Positions 16,729-26,351 of a DNA stretch of 64,000 nt are shown one piece after another. The DNA is taken from the NCBI GenBank assembly GCA_046328575.1, contig JAXLWI010000008.1, positions 1-64,000 of the forward strand. The letters run 5' to 3'. The DNA is from JAGOBP01 sp046328575 (GTDB taxonomy: Bacteria; Chloroflexota; Anaerolineae; Fen-1058). The notes under the pieces are model-generated. The model was not told the origin of the DNA. It saw nothing but the letters and a program-made list of their open reading frames with translations, and ran no database searches. Position 1 is the stretch's first letter. Every line of letters starts with the position of its first letter. A program made the translations under genes and the position numbers.

Positions 16729-17929
16729 ATGAACCGCACACGTCTCATCTTCTTTGGGGTTATTGGTCTGGCGATCGTGATTGTTGCGATCGGCCTGATT
16801 ACACGCGCCACCGGCTCGACCAACAATCCGATCGCGCCGGCGGCCTCTAACGACCCGATCGAGTTACGCATCGTCACCGCGCTGCCGATCGAGCAGTGGG
16901 TCACCGAAGCCGCTAACGCCTACAACGCCGAAGCGCGCAAACTCGACGGCCGCCCGGTGCACGTCACCATCATTCCGATGGACGGCCTCACCGCGCTGAA
17001 TCGTTACGACAGCGCGTCGTTTGAGCAGACGCCAACCGCGTGGATCCCCGATTCGCGCTATCTGGTGGAACTGGCGAACGCCGCGTATAAGGATCGCTTA
17101 GGCCGCGACGTCTTCCTGACCGACGGCGAATATCGTGCCAAACCGATCGCGCTGTCGCTGTTTGCGTGGGGCCTGTATGGTACGGCGCGCCGCGGCGCTG
17201 GAAGCGAAATTCGGCACGATCGATTGAAGATCATCCACGACGCGGCGATCGCGGCGGGTGGTTGGCCTGAACTGGGCGGCGATGCGGCCTGGGGCTTCTT
17301 CAAATCTGGTTGTGCCGAATCCGCGCAAAAACGTGGGCGGCCTCGCGGCGATGGTCGCCGCAGCCGGTGAATATTACGACAAGCCCAACATCTCCGTTGA
17401 AGATGTGACCAAGCCGGAATTCCAGAGCTGGCTGAAAGAGTTGATGGGTTCCGTCACAGCGATCAGCGGCGCCAGCGCGTACACGGCCGAAGACTTCGCA
17501 CTATTGGGTTACTCCGTTGGTGACGGCGGCCAGATGCTGGAGAGCGATCTGGCGAACATGGGCGGCATCGCCACGCGCTGGCAAGATCCTTTGGCGGTGC
17601 GTTATCCCAAGTACGTGACGTGGTTCGACTTCCCGTTCAGCGTCTGGATTGGCCCAGGAGACGAGCGCGGCTGAAAAGAACGCGGCGCTTGATTTCCAGA
17701 AGTACTTATTGAGCAAGCCAGCAGGAAAAGGCTGTGACTTACGGCCTGCGCCCGGTGAACGCCGAAGTCAGCGTCGATCGGCCTGACAGCCCGTTCACGC
17801 GCTGAAGGATGCAGGCATCACGCCGGTGGTGCAGCGCACGTCGGCCATGCGCTCGCCCTGATCGGGATGTGCTGCAAGCCCTGCTGCGCTGGTTTGATCT
17901 CAACATCGCTCAACGCTACAATCAGGTAA
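16729..17929 (+). CDS. Membrane-anchored solute-binding-protein-like protein (frameshifted)
   Basis: The ATG at 16729 follows a GGGAG site. One N-terminal helix (LIFFGVIGLAIVIVAIGLIT) anchors an extracytoplasmic domain (IELRIVTALPIEQWVTEAAN) resembling type 2 extracellular solute-binding proteins. It ends in a helical segment, DVLQALLRWFDLNIAQRYNQ. The frame changes near 17250 and again near 17670 and 17800, so the product cannot be read as one ORF. The fragments nevertheless follow each other in family order. I take the TAA near 17927 as the end. No permease or ATPase gene is near, so it is probably not part of a transporter. Its neighbour repeats the same domain fused to VWA. Confidence 0.65.
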
Positions 17930-18028
17930 GGTGTGCGTGGTCTGCAGGGTCTACTCACGCATCACGCGCTACGCATCACATTCACGGATGCCGCCCATGT
18001 CCTGTTCTGCTTATCGCCCTGGTTAAGG

Positions 18029-19695
18029 TGACGCCCAAATTCAACCCGGCGGCTGGATTACGATTCTCACTATTCTGAATGGCGCGTGTGCGTTGTGCTG
18101 GCCAATCACGTCCGGTCTCGTGAACGGTGTGGTCGACAGCGTCCGTGGCACGGCCGAAACGGTCACGCAAGGCCCCCAGGTCTCGTTGACTGTCGCGATT
18201 TCGCCCAGAAACCGAGATACCACGGCGCTGGTCGCTTCAACCAGCAAAATGTGAAATCGAGCAAGGGTGAAACGCTGTCGGTCGGCACCGTGCCGTTCGA
18301 CGCCGAGAAGATGCTCGATGCAGGTAGCCGTAATATCAGGCCGTTTCGCCTGATTCACTCAATTTGGCTCAATTAACCTTGATCGGGAATACCAGACCAG
18401 CCAGAGCACAAGCGTCGGTGGTGGGCCAAACGGTGCGTTATGCCGTCACGCCGATCGTAATCGCGATGGCGCGATAAGGCGCAGGCACTGGGGTGGCCAA
18501 ACACACCGATCGGGTGGAGTGACCTCCTCAAGATCGCGCAGCAGGATCGCACCCCAAGTGGAGCCATCCGTCGACGACGTCGGCGTCGGGCGTGCTATCA
18601 ACGCTGGCGATGTTTTACGCGGGCGCGGGCAAGACGCGCGGCTTGACGTTGGAAGACGTGCGATCGCAGTTGCAGGTGCTCGATTACGTCGGCGCGCTGG
18701 AAAAGACGGTGCGCTATTACAGTAGCGGCGAACTGCCCATCGCGCAACGCGTGGTGCAAAACGGCCGCGATTATCTGGATGCTTTTGTCGCGTCCGGAGA
18801 GATCGTGATCTGGGCGAACCAACAGCCCAATGTGCAACTCGTTGCGATCTATCCGAGCGAAGGCGTGCCGTGGCAGGATCATCCGCTGGCGCTATTGAAA
18901 ACCAACGGGTTGAGTGATCTCAATCGGGAAGCGTTCCGCCTTTTGCCGCTTACGTGACTTCGGCGGACGCACAGAAACTGGGATTTTATCGAAAGGGTAT
19001 CGCCCCGCCGATCTGACGATCAAACTTGATAGCGCCGATTCAGCCCATCTCCATTGAAGAACGGCGTCGATCCCACGCAGCCGCAGACCGCGCTGCAAGT
19101 GCCCGGCTCGCAAGTGCTGGACGTGGTGCGCGAATCGTGGCTGGCCTACAAGCGCCGCACGAACGTGATGCTGGTCGTGGATATCGCTCGGCAGTATGGA
19201 CGGTGAGAAGATCAACAACGTCATGACCGCGCTGAAGACCTTTGTCGATCAGGTCAAGAGCGACGACGAGCGCGTGGGCTTGATCGAGTTCTATAGCAGG
19301 TCGATGAGTTGGCGCCGATCAATGTCCTGAAGCAGAATCGCAGCACGTTGATCTCGCGCATCGCCGAACTGAAGCGCGTGATACGTCGCCGCTCGACGTG
19401 CGTCGGTATCTACGATCGATTGCAGGCGCTGAACGATCCGGAACGCATCAACGCGATTGTGGTGATGACAGATGGCAAGGAAAACGCCTCGAATTTGTCG
19501 CTACGGCAGTTGACGGCGAAACTGGAAAAGGGCATGGAAGGCAATGTGCCGGTGGTGGTGTTTGCCATCGCTTACGGCAGTGACGCGGATATGAACACGC
19601 TGCAGGCGATTGCGTCTGCAACCAATGGTCAGACGTATCGCGGCACGGTGGAGACGATTAAGGGGCTGTATAAGATTTTGTCGACGTATTTCTAA
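18029..19695 (+). CDS. Solute-binding domain fused to von Willebrand factor A domain (frameshifted)
   Basis: About 550 residues can be pieced together from several frames. An N-terminal helix (WITILTILNGA) is followed by a solute-binding-protein-like domain (FNQQNVKSSKGETLSVGTVP, VRYAVTPIVIAMA, VVQNGRDYLDAFVASGEIVI). A VWA domain fills the C-terminal 200 residues (NVMLVVDI, then GSMDGEKINN after a 1-base shift, VVMTDGKENAS, VVVFAIAYGSDADMN). The MIDAS Asp, Gly-Ser and later Thr-Asp are visible. The start GTG near 18029 is a best guess. This fusion suggests a sensor or adhesion role on the outer membrane face rather than transport. Indels near 18200, 18360, 18480, 18950, 19170 and 19300 break it. 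Confidence 0.65.
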
Positions 19696-19752
19696 CGAGT
19701 AATGAGTGACGAGTAACGAGTAACGAGTGACGAGTGACGAGTGACGAGTGAA
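19694..19752 (+). repeat. GAGTRAC heptamer array (about eight copies)
   Basis: About eight consecutive 7-base units (GAGTGAC, GAGTAAC and variants) begin inside the VWA stop codon and end before the next gene. Confidence 0.75.
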
Positions 19753-19770
19753 CGTGGTGCGTGAGGGGCC

Positions 19771-20280
19771 ATGGCCGACCTGATGACGCTGACCTGCCCA
19801 TCGTGTGGCGGGCAATTGCAAGTCACCAATGAGACGGATCGCTTTGTGTGTGCGCACTGCGGCAATAGCCATTTGGTTGATCCGGGTCAACGAGTCGAAT
19901 CGCTGGCTGGCGAACTTGAGCAGATGCGATTGAAAATGGATATTCGCCAGGCGGAAGATAGTTTGATGGTTTCAGGCACGAAAGGCGGAGCTTGAAAAAG
20001 TAACTGCTGATGAAAGATATGCGCTATTAAGGTTATTATGAATGTTATTCTGCCTATCGGCGTTGTTGTCACAGGTGTCAGAGACGGTGCGAATACTCTA
20101 TTTACCCTTCTGCTTGCCGCATTTCTGGGCGGCCTTCTGTTGTTGATTAATTTGTACTTGTCGATGTCGGGGCGTCAGCAGCCTGAGCAATCAGAGCTCA
20201 AGCGATTAAATGAAGAGATCGTGTCTGGCAGTCACATGTTGGACATCTTGCGACGAGAACTACAACGCATATGTGTTTAG
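19771..20280 (+). CDS. Zinc-ribbon, coiled-coil membrane protein, copy 1 (frameshifted)
   Basis: The protein starts with a zinc ribbon, CPSCGG...CAHCGNS, then a coiled-coil segment (LAGELEQMRLKMDIRQAED). After frame changes near 19980 and 20037, a hydrophobic part follows (LFTLLLAAFLGGLLLLINLY) with a second helical segment (SELKRLNEEIV). About 170 residues are predicted. The first bases of the gene are repeated almost exactly at 20341, so this and the next gene are a recent tandem pair. Cytosolic zinc ribbons on membrane proteins usually mediate protein contacts; no more specific role can be given. Confidence 0.6.
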
Positions 20281-20356
20281 CAACAGACTTTGAGGGATAG
20301 TCGACGGCGCGGGCAGCGCACGACGCGAAGGTTTTGACGTTCCTGCATGAGGGGCC

Positions 20357-20985
20357 ATGGCCGACCTGATGACGCTGACCTGCCCATCGTGGTGGCGGCA
20401 ATTGCAAGTCACCAATGAGACGATCGCTTTGTATGCGCACACTGCGGCAACAGTCACGTCGTCGATCCGGGTGTGCGGATGGCTTCGTTGGCAGCGGAAG
20501 TTGAGAGTTTCAGCATACCGAATCATGAATCCGGCAACTGGAGCGGAACTCGACGAGTTCGCCAAACAAGAGTATTCGCTAAAGTTCGAGATTGAAGGCT
20601 TAAGATCTATGAAATCAACGGGTTGCACTTATCAGTTGGTACAGTCGCAGCGTTCATTTCGGCGGTGGCGCTGACGGTTTACGCGGTCTCTGAAATCCCA
20701 AAGGGACACACCAATGTTGTTGCGCCAGTATTGGGCATGGCTGCCTTTTTGGCCGTGATGGGAGTGGTTGCGGCACGTGTTTACCCAACTGTGAAAATCG
20801 TGCCTAATCACGATGCCCAACTTCAGCAGTTGGTCGTTGTTGAAAGACGAATTGCTCAACGCAAACGCGAACTGGCTGCGCTTCAACAACAGGTGAATCA
20901 AAGTTACACCGATGATTCAATAAGCGACGACCTAGAACCCGCCGCACGCATCAAGCAGTACGCATCACGTACTACACCTTCATGA
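20357..20985 (+). CDS. Zinc-ribbon, coiled-coil membrane protein, copy 2 (frameshifted)
   Basis: This is a paralogue of the gene at 19771. It opens with the same residues MADLMTLTCPS, but compensating indels scramble the first Cys pair as written (CPSWWRQ in place of CPSCGGQ) and the frame then shifts again. The second half reads cleanly: two transmembrane helices (VGTVAAFISAVALTVYAV and VVAPVLGMAAFLAVMGVVAA) and a coiled coil (LQQLVVVERRIAQRKRELAA). Its TGA overlaps the ATG of the TPR gene (ATGA at 20982), so the two are coupled. The function is unknown. Confidence 0.6.
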
Positions 20986-22249
20986 CCACGACCGACGTCA
21001 CCACCTGGCTGCAAGAGGGCATCGCTGCTGCCAAAGCGGGCGAGCAGGCAAAGGCGCGCGGCTTGCTGCAGAAAGTCGTCGAGGCTGACGAAAGCAATTA
21101 CAGGCGTGGCTGTGGCTCAGCGGCGTCGTGGCGACGTTAAAGATCGCGGCGTGTTTGAGGAACGTGCTGACGCTCGATCCGTCAAACGAAAAGGCGCGTC
21201 AGGGGCTGGCATGGGTGCGCGAGCAGATCGCGGCGACCTGGAGATCGAACCGGAATCGATTTGCCGCACGTCGAGACGGACGAACGGCGGATCTGGGCAG
21301 CCAAAGTTACCCTCGATTTTTCGGACGCTGAGTTCGACGATCCGTTGTTGTGTGTGTATTGCGCGGCGCGCACGCGCGATGAGGATCGGCATTGTCCCAC
21401 CGCAAACGCAGCCTGTATCACTCGTTCCTGAAGCGCGAGAAACCAGCCTGCCGGGCGGGTTGGACACTGAGCATCGCCGACGTGTTCGTCACGCTTGCCT
21501 GGGTGCTGATCCCGTTGACGATTTTGTCGTACACAGACCGCGGCCAAATTCGACGCTAAGCCGGTCGAAGTCGGGCAACTGATCGACCTGTATTTCGGCC
21601 GCCGCCGGCCTGCTGCGCGCGCGAAGTGACGGCCGTGTTCAACATCCTGCCGCGCGAATTTTTCCTGGCTGGGCTACGGGCGCTTTACGACCCTGATAAC
21701 CTCTGGTTGCCGCTGCGCCGTCGGGTGTTTCACCTGTTATACATCGGCAGTTTGGCCGCATCAGTGATCGGTATCTGGTCTGATATTGAACATGACCGCG
21801 TCTATCGCTATGCGGCTGCTACGCCGATCGAAGCGATTTTGCAAGTGGTCCTGAATGAACTGTTGGGTCTGTTCGTGCCGATTGCGGCTGGCGTGGCCGG
21901 CTTCATGCTGTTGTTGCGAGTACTGCTGGGCTTCTTGATAGAAGAAGATTTTGCGCGCGTGACGGAGCGGTTGCGGTGCGTCACCGGATCGATCGAAAGT
22001 GAAGCGTTGACGGCTTTTGTCCGGCGCGAACGCTACATGCATCGCGGCATGTGGACGCTGGCGGCGCTTCACTTGCAGCGCCGTCAACTTGCAGCCCACC
22101 GCCGTCGATTATCAACTGGCGCTGGCTGAAGCGTATGCGCTATCAGCCGCCATCGCCGCAGTCTCGACACGTTGAGTCAGGCCGAGCAATTGCAGCCCGG
22201 TTCACCGTTGGTGATAACCCAAAGACGGATTCTGGCGATGGAAATTTAG
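20982..22249 (+). CDS. TPR and zinc-ribbon membrane protein (frameshifted)
   Basis: The ATG at 20982 opens a TPR-like region (TTWLQEGIAAAKAGEQAKAR, then LRNVLTLDPSNEKARQGLAW in another frame). A zinc ribbon CVYCAARTRDEDRHCP follows near 21350. Three or four transmembrane helices follow (LSIADVFVTLAWVLIPLTIL, IAAGVAGFMLLLRVLLGFLI), and a second TPR-like end (LALAEAYAL, LSQAEQLQPGSPLV). The total is about 415 residues. At least six indels interrupt it. Stretch 21626-22129 is the longest intact part. It has the layout of a membrane scaffold that gathers partners through TPR helices. Confidence 0.55.
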
Positions 22250-22313
22250 CGCGCGCAAGCGGCGCCCGCGCGAACTGCTGAAGAAACTGCCCGCCCTGAA
22301 TTGTGGGAGGACC

Positions 22314-23138
22314 ATGACAATCTCGATCAACCTGAAGCCACGGAAGCGACGCTGCGTCAGCGCGGCGGCGTATCATTATTTTGCCCACGCCCTGTTCGAT
22401 TGGCGCTGGCATTATCCTGGCAGTCTCGATTTTGCTCGGTTTTTTTCGCTCGATTTGTTTCCTGCTCCTCAATGGTGGTGGTGGCTGGTGGTGGCGCGGC
22501 GGCCTGGGGCGCGTTAACGTTCAGTATCATGAAGGATCCTGAAACCGGCGCACAGGTGACGGCGAACTTACTGCGTCAGAAATACGAGCCGGACACACTC
22601 CGCAGCCCCGATTCGAAAGAGTGGCCGAAGGCGTTTGATATCGCGGTCGCATCGGCGGCGGCGCTGGCGAAGACAAAACCCGGCGTGCTGCGCTGATCAT
22701 CTCGAACAGACGGCGAATGAGATCGACGACTGGACGGGCAACCTATTTTTACGCCGGCTCAAAGCGCCTCGATACGTTTGAGGGCGATTCACTGGATCTG
22801 GTGAACGATCTGGAAGACCGTCCCGGCAGCGATTCAAAAGACGAGATGCGCCTGCGCACGACGGTCGATGCGTCGTTGAAAAACAAATCAGCACAACGCT
22901 GGCTTCGCGCCGATCGCATTTGGATTCGCTGCAGAACTTGCAGAGCACCATCGAGCGCAAGTTGCAGATGGACCAGACGCTGGCGTCGATGGGCACGGTA
23001 CTCGCAATTGCTGTTGATGGATGCGAAGGATACCGACAGCGGGCGCTATCAGCGCCTGCGCTACTATTATCGCCGAGGAGGTGAAGGGCCCGCATGAAGT
23101 CGTCGAGGCGATGGACGAGGTGTACAAGCGCAATTAGC
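22314..23138 (+). CDS. Membrane protein with C-terminal coiled coil (frameshifted)
   Basis: An excellent GGGAGG site at 22305-22310 precedes the ATG at 22314. A hydrophobic helix (IGAGIILAVSILLGFF) is in one frame near 22400. A soluble part (IMKDPETGAQVTANLLRQKY, FDIAVASAAALAKTKPG) is in a second frame. A coiled coil (LDSLQNLQSTIERKLQ, MDQTLASMGTVLAQLLLMDA, then EEVKGPHEVVEAMDEVYKRN) ends at TAG 23136-23138. The total is about 270 residues. No family is recognised. It sits between the TPR membrane gene and two PH-domain genes. Confidence 0.5.
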
Positions 23139-23305
23139 AAAGTGATGAGTGAATGGCCTAAAGTTAGCCAACAACGCCACTTGGCGTGTCATGCTCGAAT
23201 GCTTCTATCGGGCCTCCAGAATGACCATTGATAAGTAACGTTGATTGGACGATAGATTTACGCCAAAGCATGCGACAATGTGATTGGGTGGCGGATGAGT
23301 GAAGT

Positions 23306-23860
23306 ATGTCTGACATGGCGAGCGAATCGATCGAGTATTTGGCACCCGATGAAAAGATTCTGTGGCAGGGCCAGAGTAAAAGCAGTTCTCGGCGGTTTCG
23401 CGGTTGAAGGCCGATAATGTTGGCCGCAGCGCTGCAACACTGGGGCTGGCCTCATGCTGGTTTACGTCGGGGCACCGCACTCGGTGTGTTGAATTTGTGG
23501 GGCATTGGTTTGCCGTGGTCGCTCTTGTTGATTGTGCTGTTTGCTTTTGGACCGGTGACCGTCATGTTGGCGCGCGCAGGCGCCAAGATTGACAGACGCA
23601 ATATCTGGTCACAACTCAGCAGCGATAATCGTTGGGGCAAGTAGCCGCGCGTCTCAGCGGGCGACGATTCTGCCGTTAAGAAACCTGACGGCTATTAAAG
23701 TCAGCCGGAATCGCGACGGGACTGGCACTTTGCACTTCAATTTTAGCCCGGAGATGCGGCCGCAAATGACTTGTTCGTTGAATCGACGCCGGCTTTCGTG
23801 AACATCGAGCAGCCGTTGGCTGTGTATCAGTTGATACGTCAACAAATGGGTAAAGGGTAA
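23306..23860 (+). CDS. Bacterial PH-domain membrane protein, copy 1 (frameshifted)
   Basis: The N-terminal segment SIEYLAPDEKILWQGQSKS is typical of bacterial PH-domain proteins of the YdbS/bPH2 type. Hydrophobic helices follow (LPWSLLLIVLFAFGPVTVML). The PH core is in another frame (LRNLTAIKVSRNRDGTGTLH), and the end is PAFVNIEQPLAVYQLIRQQM. About 180 residues in total. It is a tandem paralogue of the next gene: both have the GTGTLHF/GTGTPIF beta-hairpin and the N-I-E-Q-P-x-x-V-Y-Q-L-I-R end. Bacterial PH domains are oligomeric membrane-surface modules with no set ligand. Confidence 0.65.
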
Positions 23861-23863
23861 ATC

Positions 23864-24463
23864 ATGTTTGAAATGACTGGTGAGTTAACTAACTATCTTG
23901 CGCCGAATGAGCGCGTGGTGTGGCAGGGTCAGGGCAAGCGTCGTTTGAACTCGGCGGCGGCGGGCGGCTACTTCTTCATCGCGATGTTTGTAGGCATGGC
24001 GCTGCTCTTCGGCGTGATCTTCGCCGCGACTTCGAGCCGCAGTCGCACTCGCGCAGCGACGACTTTGTCCCGCTGATTATCATGCCTATCATCTTCATCT
24101 CAGTTGGGTTAGGGGCGTGGGCATCCCGTTGGTCGTGCTGAGTCGGCGCAGTTCCAGCAACGCCCGTTACTATGTCACCAATCAATCGGCCGTGATCGTT
24201 TATCCGTCTACGGGCTGGTCAGGCAAGCGGGTGACAATTATTCCGCTGAAGAATGTGCAGCAGCGACGCTGAGCGAAAATCGTGACGGGACTGGCACACC
24301 GATTTTCGGTCAGAGCGTGTATAAGTTACGGTCGCTATGGGCAATAGTTGCCGATGGATTCGGTCACGGCTTTCTGGAATATCGAACAGCCGCAGGATGT
24401 GTATCAACTCATCCGGCGACAGCTGGCCGAGGTCAGCCGCCGCGTGTCAGGTCCATGTCGTGA
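23864..24463 (+). CDS. Bacterial PH-domain membrane protein, copy 2 (frameshifted)
   Basis: It starts 3 bases after the previous stop. MTGELTNYLAPNERVVWQGQ is the same N-terminus as copy 1. Two helices follow (GGYFFIAMFVGMALLFGVIF and VPLIIMPIIFISVGLG). The PH core reads VIVYPSTGWSGKRVTIIPLK and SENRDGTGTPIFG. The end reads NIEQPQDVYQLIRRQLAEV. Indels near 24050, 24115, 24270 and 24330 split it, and the exact stop is uncertain (a TGA at 24461 is the best candidate). Confidence 0.65.
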
Positions 24464-24536
24464 AAGGCACGGCCATTCGTGGCACAATGAAACTGGCCCG
24501 CTGGCTGACTTCTGGCAGGCCGCGAAAGGATCGAGT

Positions 24537-24724
24537 ATGTCTGAACCAACGCCTCATCACCTGCGGGCAGCAAACTGGGCATGGGCGTTGCCCTGGGTGT
24601 GGCAATTGGCGCGGGCTTGGGTGTAGCGCTGAACAACATCGCTATGGGTGTTGCGGGTAAGCCCGGTAATCGGTGTCGCGATTGGTGCGGCGCGTTGGAT
24701 CGTCAAGCGAAACAGGAATCGTAA
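24537..24724 (+). CDS. Small glycine-zipper-like membrane peptide (frameshifted)
   Basis: The region encodes about 60 residues with alternating Gly and small hydrophobic residues (GVALGVAIGAGLGVALNN, VIGVAIGAAL) and ends DRQAKQES before the TAA at 24722. One indel near 24565 and one near 24660 shift the frame. Glycine-zipper peptides pack as oligomers in membranes. It lies between the PH pair and NfeD, in the same direction. Confidence 0.5.
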
Positions 24725-24751
24725 GCGACTGATCGTCGCCGGAGGTGCGCG

Positions 24752-25386
24752 ATGGATCTTGACAACAGCCAATTGGTGAGCAATCCCAGTATTGCCTACT
24801 TGGCATTGATCGTGGGCTTGTTCATGCTGTTTGTGGCCGTGACGACACCGGGCACGGGCGTGGCTGAGGTGATCGCCTTTATCGCTTTGGCTATTGCCGC
24901 GATCGGTTTTGATCAACTTGTCGGCCAACTTTTCGGGCGTGCTGTTCATCGTCGTGAGCTCGTCTTGTTTGTCATTGATGCGACGGCGACTGCGGCGCGT
25001 TGACGATTGGCAGCGCGATCTCGCTGCTGGTCGGATCACTGTTGCTGTTTCCGGTACGCGAAGGCTCGGAAGGTCTATCCGGGTTGGTTGATAGGCGGCG
25101 TCACTTTGGCGACGGCCGGTTTCGCGCGGTGATCCTATCGGCGTTGATGCGTGCGCCAGCAGAAGCGCGTCGATCATGTGGCCTGGAATATCGTCGGCAC
25201 CCGCGGTGATCAAGACCGAAGTAGAAGCCGAATGAGCCGGCACCGCGCAAATCGGCGGGCAGTTGTGGACGGTGGCCGCCGACAAGCGAACCGATCGAGC
25301 CGGGCGCCGAGGTCGAAGTCGTCAACCGCGTGGGTTTAACGCTGCAAGTGAAGCGGCTCGTTGCGACGGACGCTCGTCCGTCTTGA
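24752..25386 (+). CDS. NfeD-family membrane protein with OB-fold domain (frameshifted)
   Basis: The N-terminal part is unbroken (SNPSIAYLALIVGLFMLFVA, VTTPGTGVAEVIAFIALAIA) and is characteristic of NfeD proteins. Further helices (IGSAISLLVGSLLLFPV and an ATAGF segment) and a C-terminal OB-fold are found in other frames (VGTRGVIKTEVE, GQLWTVAADK, EVEVVNRVGLTLQVKRL). About 210 residues are expected. NfeD proteins work with SPFH proteins, whose gene follows here at about 60 bases. The serine-protease domain of long NfeD proteins is absent. Confidence 0.75.
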
Positions 25387-25447
25387 GCCTGGCTTGATCA
25401 AGTATTTACTCTGAATCGCAACTTACTCTTCGCGGGGAGGTCTCTCT

Positions 25448-26349
25448 ATGGACGGTAGTTTGGTGGCTGCATGTCGTCGGCGCAATTGTGGTCGTAGGAC
25501 TGGGTTTGGTGTTGAGCGCGATCCGCGTCGTGCCGCAGTTCCAGCGGCTCGTCGTGTTCCGCTTTGGTAACTGCATCGGCCAGAAGGGGCCGGGCCTGGT
25601 GCTGCTGTATCCGTTCGGCATCGATCGGGCCATCACGGTCGATCTGCGCGAGGAAGTGCGCAGTGCCGCATCCGACGAACATCACGAAAGACAATGCGCC
25701 GATCGGCATTGACTACCTGATTTATTGGCAGGTGGTCGATTCGGTGAAGAGCGTGCTGGAAGTCAACGGCTTCCGACAGGCCGCGTTGGGTATCGCCACC
25801 ACGACCTTGCGCCGTGATCGGGCGATGTGCGCTGGACGATGTGCTGGCGCAGCGTGAGCACATCAACCAGGTACTGCGCGCCAAACTCGACGAAGTGACC
25901 GAGGCGCTGGGGCGTGAAAGTAACCGCGGTCGAAATCCGCGAGATTGTACCGCCGCGCGGGGTAAAGATGCGATGACGCGCCAGATGAGCGCCGAACGCA
26001 GCCGCCGCGCGGTCGTCACTGAAGCGTTGGGTACGCGCGAAGCCGCTGTGACCGTGGCCGAAGGCCAGAAGCAAGCGGCGATTCTCCGGCGGAAGGCGAA
26101 AACAGGCGGCCATCCTGCGAGCCGAAGGTCAGCGTGGATTTCTGGGCGTTGGTGGCCGAAGGTTACTCGGTCGCCTTGGATAAGATCTTCAGCGTGGCCA
26201 AGGACGTCGATTCCAAGACGATGACGCTGCAATACTTCGAGGCGTTGAAGGCGCTCGGTTCCAGCCCGGCGACGAAGTACATTTTCCCGATGGAATTTAC
26301 TAACCTGCTCAAGCCGCTGGCGGCGATGACTCAGGATTCGACCAAGTAA
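25448..26349 (+). CDS. SPFH/stomatin (slipin) family protein (frameshifted)
   Basis: A GGGGAGG site precedes the ATG at 25448; the frame shifts within the first codons. The product has one N-terminal helix (HVVGAIVVVGLGLVLSAIRV) and then the SPFH core (VPQFQRLVVFRFG, PLYPFGID-like VLLYPFGID, NITKDNAPIGIDYLIYWQV). An ILRAEG repeat region and a coiled coil (EAAVTVAEGQKQAAIL) come next, and it ends FTNLLKPLAAMTQDSTK. About 300 residues, normal for slipins. These proteins form membrane microdomain cages and pair with NfeD, as here. Indels near 25450, 25670, 25815, 25910, 25970 and 26090-26140 interrupt it. Confidence 0.8.
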
Positions 26350-26351
26350 TC

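Noticed and set aside
19694..19752. CRISPR array at the heptamer repeats
   Set aside because: The 7-base units are contiguous without spacers.
17200..26150. Programmed frameshifting or a decayed defence island
   Set aside because: Indels are scattered without slippery sites, and similar damage hits unrelated conserved genes in two other blocks of the window.
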